A DNA stretch of 20,380 bases from Bacteroidota bacterium (GTDB lineage Bacteria > Bacteroidota > Bacteroidia > JACCXN01): assembly GCA_947462515.1 (NCBI GenBank), contig CANHPJ010000006.1, positions 1 through 20,380 of the forward strand. Direction: 5' to 3'. Shown piece by piece: positions 14,044 to 20,380 of this stretch (position 1 is its first letter; each line of letters starts with the position of its first letter). Below the pieces are notes generated by a model. It searched no databases. It worked only from the letters and a program-made list of their open reading frames with translations, and had not been told where the DNA came from. Position numbers and translations under genes: made by a program.

Positions 14044-15056
14044 GCTTGACCTCCTTTTTCTTCAATTTCAACAATTTCAATTTTTGGAATGGTAGAATTG
14101 ACAAAATCTAATGCATTCGAAAAACTCAACTCGTTTTCATCGGGCATAGGATTTATCTTGGCAAATTTTACTATGTCAGCTAAAGTAAGTATTTGCTTTA
14201 GTTTGAGTTTAGAATCATCAGGAATATCAAGACTTCTGAATGAAGTAATAATTTCTTCTGTAGTTTTTTCCAGAGCCATTATTTTAAATCGCTCCTCTAT
14301 GTATGTTCTTATGATTTCTGTTATTATGGTGTGATATTCTTTTGATTTTCCTTCCTGCCATAGTTTTTTTGCTTTTAATTCTTGCAAACTGGTTATGGCT
14401 TTTTCATGCGGTGGTATAATAAGCTCCTTTTCAAAAATCAATGTCTTTTTCTTTCTCCTTTTAAAAATTAAATAGACTATTAGAACAATTACTGCACTAA
14501 TCAATAATCCAATAAGGATATAAGGAAGTATTTCTGATAGGGTAAAGGGTGATTCTAAAGGAGGTTTAATATCTTTTATTACTTGTGATGTATCAACTGC
14601 CAGAGAAATTACTTCGAGCAAAAGCGCTTGGGTTTCAATATATTTGAGAGAATCGCCGTTTCTTAAAAACCTAAAAGGAGGTATAACAAAAAATCCGCTA
14701 TCGAAAGAGGTAATTGTAAGTTCCTGGCTTAATAAATATGTTTTTTTATCTGCTGATAGGGTAGTATCAATATTTGATGAATTTACTATTTCAATATTTT
14801 GAGATATAGTATCTTTTAAGGTATGCCATTTCAAAAATGTTTTTTTAGATCCTAATATTTCAGATGGCACCCTAACACTTAAAGTCAACTTCGTTTGGTC
14901 ACCGATTAATATTTTAGTAGTATCCATTTTTACACCAGCAGTATAAACTTGGGCTTTCAGACATTCTGCATTGAGAAACAAAAAAGCACATACAATTAAC
15001 AAGTATGGGCAGCAGGATAATTTATTAATTGAAATATTTTTTTTAAAAAGGAACAT
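14040..15056 (-). CDS. DUF4381/BatD-like single-pass membrane protein of the Bat operon
   Basis: This 338-residue protein of no established function has a signal-like N-terminus (about 15-36), an extracytoplasmic beta-rich domain (37-165, with ILIGDQTKLTLSVRVP resembling the start of BatD domains), one membrane segment (176-199) followed by RRKKK, and a cytoplasmic helical domain (about 215-325). The last contains LQELKAKKLWQEGKSKEYHTIITEIIRTYIEERF, a pattern seen in the C-terminal part of DUF4381 and BatD proteins. Genes of this type commonly sit between the DUF58 gene and batA. It overlaps batA by 4 bp and follows DUF58 after 55 bp. It is probably another scaffold of the Bat complex. The fold assignment is by pattern only. 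Confidence 0.75.
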   Translation of the reverse strand: MFLFKKNISINKLSCCPYLLIVCAFLFLNAECLKAQVYTAGVKMDTTKILIGDQTKLTLSVRVPSEILGSKKTFLKWHTLKDTISQNIEIVNSSNIDTTLSADKKTYLLSQELTITSFDSGFFVIPPFRFLRNGDSLKYIETQALLLEVISLAVDTSQVIKDIKPPLESPFTLSEILPYILIGLLISAVIVLIVYLIFKRRKKKTLIFEKELIIPPHEKAITSLQELKAKKLWQEGKSKEYHTIITEIIRTYIEERFKIMALEKTTEEIITSFRSLDIPDDSKLKLKQILTLADIVKFAKINPMPDENELSFSNALDFVNSTIPKIEIVEIEEKGGQA

Positions 15057-15111
15057 TTAATAACAAATAAAATTTTAGAAGCTATTTATCAATATTAATT
15101 TGAAATTTAAA

Positions 15112-15987
15112 TTATCTCATATTCTCTCTCCTTTTAAAAAGAGTCATCAATGGTTTAACATAGGATTGATGAGTTGCAATTTTGGTATAATCAATACCGC
15201 TTTTTCTGAATATATCATTAAGTTTTTTATCGAATTTCAATGCTTGCATTACGTAATGTTTTCTTACTTGATCGCTGGAAGTATCGATCCATCTTGATAT
15301 TCCTGTTTCTGAATCGATGAATTTTATCAATCCAACATTAGGCAGTTCCTTTTCGCGTTCATCAAATATTTGCAATGCCACCAGATCATGTTTTTTATTG
15401 GCGATTTTGAGGGCATCTTCTATATTTTCATCAATAAAATCTGAAAGAATGAAAGCAGTACTTCGCTTTTTAATTACGTTGGTGAAATACTTTAGAGCAT
15501 GCGATATATTTGTTGCTTTATTTTCAGGTTCAAATGTAATTAACTCTCTTATTATTCTTAAAATGTGTGATTTACCTTTTTGAGGAGGAATAAATTTTTC
15601 GATTTTATCACTAAAAAAAATGACACCTATTTTATCATTATTTTGAATAGCCGAAAATGCCAAAACAGCACATATTTCGGTAATAAGATCTTGTTTTAGC
15701 TGATTTTTTGTACCGAAATTTTTTGAAGCGCTTACATCTACTATAAGCATAACCGTTAGCTCTCTCTCTTCTTCAAAAACCTTAACAAATGGATTTTTAA
15801 ATCTTGCGGTTACATTCCAGTCTATAGTTCTAATGTCATCACCCGGCTGATATTCCCTTACTTCGCTAAAAGTCATACCCCTTCCTTTAAAAGCACTGTG
15901 ATATTCCCCGGAAAATACCTGGGTACTTAATCCTCGTGTTTTTATCTCAATCTTTCTGACTTTTTTTAATAAATCCGCAGTTTCCAT
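15112..15987 (-). CDS. DUF58 protein (von Willebrand A-like, MoxR-associated)
   Basis: The 291-residue protein carries the diagnostic DUF58 motif REYQPGDDIRTIDWNVTAR (44-62) and a von Willebrand-like core with LIVDVSAS (Asp84, Ser86, Ser88), an intact DxSxS metal site. There is no signal peptide or membrane segment, so it is probably cytoplasmic. It lies 62 bp downstream of moxR and is read in the same direction. MoxR and DUF58 neighbours are widely conserved and are thought to work as a chaperone pair on metal-dependent or envelope-linked substrates. The substrate here is unknown, but the operon points to the Bat membrane proteins. Confidence 0.95.
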   Translation of the reverse strand: METADLLKKVRKIEIKTRGLSTQVFSGEYHSAFKGRGMTFSEVREYQPGDDIRTIDWNVTARFKNPFVKVFEEERELTVMLIVDVSASKNFGTKNQLKQDLITEICAVLAFSAIQNNDKIGVIFFSDKIEKFIPPQKGKSHILRIIRELITFEPENKATNISHALKYFTNVIKKRSTAFILSDFIDENIEDALKIANKKHDLVALQIFDEREKELPNVGLIKFIDSETGISRWIDTSSDQVRKHYVMQALKFDKKLNDIFRKSGIDYTKIATHQSYVKPLMTLFKRRENMR

Positions 15988-16049
15988 AGGTATATGAATG
16001 ATAATATTAAAATTAATTTATCATTCTTTTTCTTCTCTTATTAAAACAA

Positions 16050-17081
16050 TTAAGGAACTTCAACAGCATTAAGTATCTCGCTGATAATATTTTCGGAAGT
16101 AATGTTTTCAGCTTCCGCTTCGTAGGTCAAACCTATACGATGTCTTAACACATCATTACATATTGCCCTAACATCTTCTGGAATTACATATCCTCTTCGT
16201 TTAATAAAGGCATATGCTTTTGCTGCCAAAGCCAGGTTTATACTCGCCCTTGGAGAACCGCCATAACTGATTAATGGAGCTATTTTGCCTAGTTTATAGT
16301 CTAGAGGATTTCTGGTTGCAAAAACAATATCAACAATATATTGCTCTATTTTCTCATCCATATATACTTCTCTAACCAATTGTCTGGCATTCAATATATC
16401 CTCAGGTTTAAGTATCCTATTGACTTTTATGGATTCCTTTGGTGAAATATTTTGACGAATAATTTTCTTTTCTTCTTCTTTTTTGGGATATCCTAAAACC
16501 ACTTTTAGCATAAATCGATCAACCTGAGCTTCCGGTAGGGTATAGGTACCTTCCTGCTCAATCGGGTTTTGAGTAGCCAGAACCAAAAAAGGCTCAGGCA
16601 ATTTAAATGTCTGGTCCCCGATGGTAACCTGTCTTTCCTGCATGGCTTCCAACAATGCACTTTGCACTTTGGCCGGTGCTCTGTTTATCTCATCGGCCAA
16701 AATAAAATTGGAGAAAATAGGTCCTTTACGAACAGAGAATTCTTCATTTTTTGGATTATAAATTTGCGTGCCAAGTAAATCGGCGGGTAGTAAATCTGGA
16801 GTAAACTGAATTCGGCTAAACCCTGCCTGTATGGTGGATGCCAAGGTGTTAATAGCCAATGTTTTTGCCAATCCGGGAACCCCTTCCAATAAGATATGCC
16901 CGTTTGAAAGCAGCCCGATTAATAATCGTTCCACCATGAATTTCTGGCCAACTATTACCTTTTCCATCTCCATATTAAGCAAATCAACAAACGCACTTTC
17001 GCGCTGGATACGCTCATTTAATTCGTTAATATTTGTGGTAATATTGGTTTCATTACCTGGTAAAATTGATGAATCTATCAT
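16050..17081 (-). CDS. moxR: MoxR family AAA+ ATPase
   Basis: This 343-residue cytoplasmic AAA+ ATPase is the first gene of the Bat operon. It shows Walker A GVPGLAKT (67-74), the ADLLGTQIY segment (100-108), Walker B FILADE (126-131), INRAPAKVQSALLEAMQE (132-149), and sensor 1 ATQNP (169-173), followed by EGTYTLPEAQVDRFML. The C-terminal lid contains SYGGSPRASINLALAAKAYA, typical of MoxR. Length is normal. MoxR proteins act as chaperone-like ATPases with von Willebrand partners; the three encoded downstream fit this. The 455-bp divergent gap to truA must contain the operon promoter. Confidence 0.96.
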   Translation of the reverse strand: MIDSSILPGNETNITTNINELNERIQRESAFVDLLNMEMEKVIVGQKFMVERLLIGLLSNGHILLEGVPGLAKTLAINTLASTIQAGFSRIQFTPDLLPADLLGTQIYNPKNEEFSVRKGPIFSNFILADEINRAPAKVQSALLEAMQERQVTIGDQTFKLPEPFLVLATQNPIEQEGTYTLPEAQVDRFMLKVVLGYPKKEEEKKIIRQNISPKESIKVNRILKPEDILNARQLVREVYMDEKIEQYIVDIVFATRNPLDYKLGKIAPLISYGGSPRASINLALAAKAYAFIKRRGYVIPEDVRAICNDVLRHRIGLTYEAEAENITSENIISEILNAVEVP

Positions 17082-17536
17082 TTTATTTCTGACTTAAAAT
17101 ATGATATACAAATAATAATATTATGCGTTTTTATAAAGCTGCAATATTAAACTTTTGTTTGCAGAGTTATACTATTAAAAAAAAATCATGCTAATTTTCA
17201 AAAAAAAACCATTTTTTAAAATAATTTTTTTGTTAAAAAATGTTAATAATACGAGTATTTTTATTCCCTTATTTATCAACTCACCAACAGTGAATTACTA
17301 AAACAATTAATTAGACTATTTAGTCATTAAATCTATTTATATGGTAACTCATAATTAATGAGGTGAAAAAATATATTTCAAAGGCTTATATGATTTAAAA
17401 CAGCGTTTTTTTTTAAAATGTTTTCTGCTATTTGTAAACAAAAGATAGGCCGATGCATCAAGTTTCATTTAATCCTTAGTTTTATTACATTTGCTCGTTT
17501 AAGTAAGCCTGATAATATTAACAGTACAATATAGTT
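17082..17536. promoter_or_regulatory. Divergent 455-bp control region between moxR and truA
   Basis: No coding sequence is supported. The region has long A and T homopolymers (17176-17240), an AT-only inverted repeat CATTTTTTAA/TTAAAAAATG (17210-17219 and 17233-17242), and a dyad GACTA-TT-TAGTC (17314-17325) flanked by TTAAT and ATTAA. The truA promoter candidate is listed separately. For moxR the best box on - is TATTATTTG (reverse of 17109-17117), with a 3-nt rather than 2-nt spacer, so it is uncertain. Confidence 0.5.
17463..17493 (+). promoter_or_regulatory. Candidate Bacteroidota-type promoter for truA
   Basis: A TACATTTG box (17486-17493) matches the TAnnTTTG -7 consensus exactly. It is preceded 19 bp upstream by TTTC (17463-17466), one base from the TTTG -33 element. 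Transcription would start near 17500, leaving a leader of about 37 nt before the TTG start of truA. Confidence 0.6.
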
Positions 17537-18289
17537 TTGCAAAGATATTTCATAAAATTGGCCTTCAAAGGCACTCTTTATCATGGATGGCAAATTCAGG
17601 ATAATGCGCTGTCTGTGCAAGGTGAATTAAACGATGCTTTAAGCAAAGTACTTGGGCAGAAAATTGAAACTATGGGCTGTGGCAGAACTGATACAGGGGT
17701 TCATGCAAAAAACTTTTACGCTCATTTTGATAACATCGAAGAAATTTCAGATACTGAAAAAACCATTTATAAGGTAAATAGAATTTTATCAAATGATATT
17801 GTTTGTTATGAATTATATCAAGTCGACCTAAATGCCCATGCCAGATTTGATGCGATTTCCAGAACTTATGAATATTATATCAGAAGATATAAAAACCCTT
17901 TCCTTACAGAGACGAGTTATTATTTTAGTGGTGATTTAAATTTGAATTTAATGAATCAGGCATGCTTAATTCTTTATAATCATATTGATTTTAGTTGCTT
18001 TAGTAAATCCAATACCCAGGTTTTTACCAATAATTGTAAAATTATCAATGCCTTTTGGCAAGAAAAAGATGATACACTCATATTTACCATAAAGGCTGAT
18101 CGGTTTTTAAGAAATATGGTCAGAGCAATTGTCGGAACTTTACTTGAAATAGGGCGAGAAAAAATAACATTAGAAAATTTCAATGAAATCATTTTAGGAA
18201 AAAATCGATCAAATGCAGGGTATTCTGTGCCTGCTTCAGGATTATTTCTAACTAAAATAGATTATCCTAAAGGTTTGTTAAATGAATAA
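17537..18289 (+). CDS. truA: tRNA pseudouridine(38-40) synthase TruA
   Basis: TruA isomerises uridines 38-40 in the tRNA anticodon stem-loop. The 250-residue protein is of normal length. It begins with the family sequence QRYFIKLAFKGTLYHGWQ and carries the catalytic motif GCGRTDTGVHA with Asp52. Also present are ARFDAISRTYEYYIRR and the C-terminal DRFLRNMVRAIVGTLLEIG. The start is TTG at 17537: an in-frame TAA occurs six codons upstream and the only other codons before it are non-starts or ATA. The Phe-rich N-terminal strand must be included, so TTG is well supported. The stop overlaps the start of the ABC exporter gene by 8 bp. Confidence 0.97.
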   Translation: MQRYFIKLAFKGTLYHGWQIQDNALSVQGELNDALSKVLGQKIETMGCGRTDTGVHAKNFYAHFDNIEEISDTEKTIYKVNRILSNDIVCYELYQVDLNAHARFDAISRTYEYYIRRYKNPFLTETSYYFSGDLNLNLMNQACLILYNHIDFSCFSKSNTQVFTNNCKIINAFWQEKDDTLIFTIKADRFLRNMVRAIVGTLLEIGREKITLENFNEIILGKNRSNAGYSVPASGLFLTKIDYPKGLLNE

Positions 18290-20039
18290 AAATATAGGTA
18301 AAGCAATCGATTGGACACTACTCAAAAGAATACTTAAATATGTAAAACCATATAAAAGTACTTTTTGGATGACTTCTTTTACTACCATATTATTGGCTGT
18401 TTTATCCCCAATAAGACCATGGTTGATTCAATACACATTCGATAATTTCATTATTTCAGCTAACAATAACATGTTGTTAATCATGACCTTAATCATGATA
18501 GGTTTACTGCTTTTTGAAACAATTATTCAATACCACAATACTTTTTCTACCAATTGGTTAGGGCAAACCGTGGTTAAAGATCTTCGGGTTGATGTTTTCA
18601 AGCATATATTGAGTTTTAAACTTCGATATTTTGATAAAACTCCAATCGGGACATTAGTAACCCGTTCAATATCAGATATTGAAACTATTTCAGACATTTT
18701 TTCGCAAGGCTTATTGGTAATTATAGGAGATTTTTTAAAGATTTTGGCCGTTTTAGCCATTATGTTTTATACTGATGTAAAACTTACTTTAATCAGTTTA
18801 AGTACTTTACCCTTATTAATTTTCAGTGCTTATTTATTCAAAAATGCTATTAAATCTGCATTTCAAGATGTAAGAACAGAGGTGTCAAAGCTAAATACTT
18901 TTGTGCAAGAGCACATTACAGGCATGAATATCGTTCAAATCTTCAATCGTGAAGCCATAGAATACGAAAAATTCAAAGTCATTAACCAAAGACATGCAGA
19001 TGCCAATATAAGGTCTGTATGGCATTATTCCATATTTCTTCCGGTTGTAGAAATTCTTTCTGCCATTTCAATTGGGGTATTGATTTGGTGGGGAGGGGAT
19101 AAAGTAATGAACGAAAATTTGACACTAGGTACAATCGTGGCCTTTATACTTTATTTGAATATGTTATTTAGGCCAATACGCGAAATGGCAGACAAATTCA
19201 ATACCCTTCAAATGGGGATGGTCAGCTCTGAAAGAGTTTTTAGTTTGCTGGATACCAAGGAAGAGATTTTAAATGATGGAACGGCTAAACTAAAAAATGT
19301 ACTGGGAAGTATTGAATTTAAAAATTTATGGTTTTCATATAATAGCGATGAATGGGTTTTAAAAGACATCTCCTTTTCGATAAATCCAGGTGAAACAATT
19401 GCTTTCGTTGGTGCTACCGGAGCCGGGAAATCTTCTATTGTAAACGTATTGGGAAGATTATACGAATACAATAAAGGCCATATTTTAATTGATGGCATTG
19501 AATTAAGAGAATTTGAAATTCCATCTGTCAGAGAAAATATTTCTGTGGTTTTACAAGATGTTTTTCTTTTTTCGGATACAATTGCAAATAATATATCATT
19601 GAACAATCCTCAAATTAGCAGAGAACAAATTATAGAAGCCTCTAAAATTATAGGCGCTCATGATTTCATTATGAAATTACCGGGTACATATGATTTTGAC
19701 GTAAAAGAACGCGGAGGAATGCTTTCTGTTGGTCAAAGACAATTAATAGCTTTTGTAAGAGCTTACGTATATGATCCAAAAATATTAATACTCGATGAAG
19801 CCACATCATCTGTAGACACAGAATCTGAAAAAATGATTCAATATGCACTAGATAAAATTACCGAAAACCGAACTTCGGTGATTATAGCTCATAGATTATC
19901 TACCATACAAAAAGCAGATCAAATCATAGTTCTAGAAAATGGCCAAATTGTTGAATCCGGAAGTCATCAACAATTAATTTCCAAAGATGGTCAATATAAA
20001 AAACTATTTGAGTTGCAATTCCAAAAAGTTAAACCCTGA
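18282..20039 (+). CDS. ABC exporter half-transporter (MsbA/multidrug type)
   Basis: This 585-residue protein combines a six-helix exporter membrane domain (about 25-300) with an ATP-binding domain (about 340-580). The nucleotide motifs are Walker A GATGAGKS (377-384), Q-loop Gln425, signature LSVGQ (481-485), Walker B ILILDE (501-506) and H-loop His537. The signature has Val where LSGGQ has its first Gly. I recall the longer form LSVGQRQLIAFVRA as common among related Bacteroidota exporters, so it is probably a subfamily trait, not a defect. The substrate (lipid, peptide or drug) cannot be deduced. As a half-transporter it must dimerise, and no partner is encoded nearby. The ATG overlaps the truA stop by 8 bp, so the genes are co-transcribed; truA-exporter adjacency may be only organisational. 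Confidence 0.94.
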   Translation: MNKNIGKAIDWTLLKRILKYVKPYKSTFWMTSFTTILLAVLSPIRPWLIQYTFDNFIISANNNMLLIMTLIMIGLLLFETIIQYHNTFSTNWLGQTVVKDLRVDVFKHILSFKLRYFDKTPIGTLVTRSISDIETISDIFSQGLLVIIGDFLKILAVLAIMFYTDVKLTLISLSTLPLLIFSAYLFKNAIKSAFQDVRTEVSKLNTFVQEHITGMNIVQIFNREAIEYEKFKVINQRHADANIRSVWHYSIFLPVVEILSAISIGVLIWWGGDKVMNENLTLGTIVAFILYLNMLFRPIREMADKFNTLQMGMVSSERVFSLLDTKEEILNDGTAKLKNVLGSIEFKNLWFSYNSDEWVLKDISFSINPGETIAFVGATGAGKSSIVNVLGRLYEYNKGHILIDGIELREFEIPSVRENISVVLQDVFLFSDTIANNISLNNPQISREQIIEASKIIGAHDFIMKLPGTYDFDVKERGGMLSVGQRQLIAFVRAYVYDPKILILDEATSSVDTESEKMIQYALDKITENRTSVIIAHRLSTIQKADQIIVLENGQIVESGSHQQLISKDGQYKKLFELQFQKVKP

Positions 20040-20152
20040 ATATTACAGTGATATTTTACCGATTTTTTTGAAACAATAAATGTCTTATAATTTATATTAT
20101 GTTAAATAGAATTTTAATAAAGTATCAATAAAGCATATTATTTTTTGAAATA

Positions 20153-20380
20153 TTAACTTTTTATCGCCCTTGTCATTTCTCTTTTTCCTGGAGGTCCTGG
20201 AATAGATTCAACAATGAAACCTATACTTTTTAATGTACGTTTTATTTCTCCTTTTGCGCAATACGTGACTAATATTCCACCTTTCTTAAGTGCTTGAAAC
20301 ATTTGTTTGAATATAGCTTCTGTCCACATTTCTTCTTGTGCTTTTGGACCAAATGCATCAAAATATACTAAATCGAAATC
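20153..20380 (-). CDS. MnmD-like tRNA (mnm5s2U34) methyltransferase, C-terminal part (truncated by window edge)
   Basis: The last 75 codons of a SAM-dependent methyltransferase are visible. They read DFDLVYFDAFGPKAQEEMW, then FKQMFQALKKGGILVTYCAKGEIKRTLKSIGF, and end GPPGKREMTRAIKS. The DAFxPxxxxEMW, VTYCAKGxxxRTLK and PGPPGKREM blocks are hallmarks of the methyltransferase domain of MnmC and of stand-alone MnmD, which completes the mnm5 group at the wobble uridine of certain tRNAs. In Bacteroidota it usually occurs without the MnmC oxidase domain. The N-terminal part with the SAM-binding glycine loop lies outside the window. It is convergent with the ABC exporter gene, 113 bp away. Confidence 0.92.
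   Translation of the reverse strand, partial: DFDLVYFDAFGPKAQEEMWTEAIFKQMFQALKKGGILVTYCAKGEIKRTLKSIGFIVESIPGPPGKREMTRAIKS

Noticed and set aside
18282..20039. Inactive ABC transporter because the signature reads LSVGQ
   Set aside because: Walker A, Q-loop, Walker B and H-loop are intact, and the LSVGQRQ form appears to be normal for this exporter subgroup.
20040..20152. A bidirectional terminator between the ABC exporter and MnmD genes
   Set aside because: The gap is AT-rich with T runs, but I could not find a stable stem of useful length.

Overview
The window is AT-rich DNA from a member of the Bacteroidota, probably a Cytophagia- or Sphingobacteriia-like environmental lineage. Evidence: a complete Bat (aerotolerance) operon, DUF4199 and DUF4293 membrane proteins flanking rho, a Type IX secretion (T9SS) C-terminal sorting domain, promoter candidates of the TAnnTTTG type, and almost no Shine-Dalgarno sequences. 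Neither window edge is a natural boundary: the first gene lacks its 5' end and the last lacks its N-terminal part. I see no tRNA, rRNA, CRISPR array, insertion sequence or prophage.

Layout. (1) 1-1500: the 3' end of ribA/ribBA on +, closed by a terminator that reaches into the convergent gene. Then, on -, a small DUF1456 protein and an isopentenyl-diphosphate-isomerase-like Nudix protein whose key IDI residues are missing. (2) 1433-5170: a large secreted glycoside hydrolase on -, made of two tandem complete clan GH-A units and a T9SS sorting domain, with its own terminator and a 397-bp upstream region that holds a puzzling + strand terminator-like dyad. (3) 5171-8075: rho and a DUF4199 gene on -, and a divergent DUF4293 gene on +. 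The DUF4199 gene contains an 18-bp perfect inverted repeat inside its coding sequence. (4) 8086-17081: one long, tightly packed - strand operon in the order moxR, DUF58, a DUF4381-like protein, batA, batB, batC, batD, batE and a YfcE-type phosphoesterase. (5) 17537-20039: truA and an ABC exporter on +, overlapping by 8 bp. (6) 20153-20380: the C-terminal part of an MnmD-like tRNA-modification methyltransferase on -.

How the genes fit together. The Bat operon pairs a MoxR AAA+ ATPase with three von Willebrand A-type proteins (DUF58, BatA, BatB), two TPR proteins (BatC, BatE) and two single-pass proteins with extracytoplasmic beta domains (BatD and the DUF4381-like protein). This is the expected make-up of an envelope-associated chaperone-like complex. 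The rest is mainly housekeeping: riboflavin synthesis, Rho termination, pseudouridylation and tRNA wobble modification. The GH protein is the accessory, polysaccharide-degrading element.

No wholly new multi-gene system is evident. The observations most worth following are the long intragenic hairpin, the degenerate IDI, the two-unit GH and the Rho that lacks its usual N-terminal domain.
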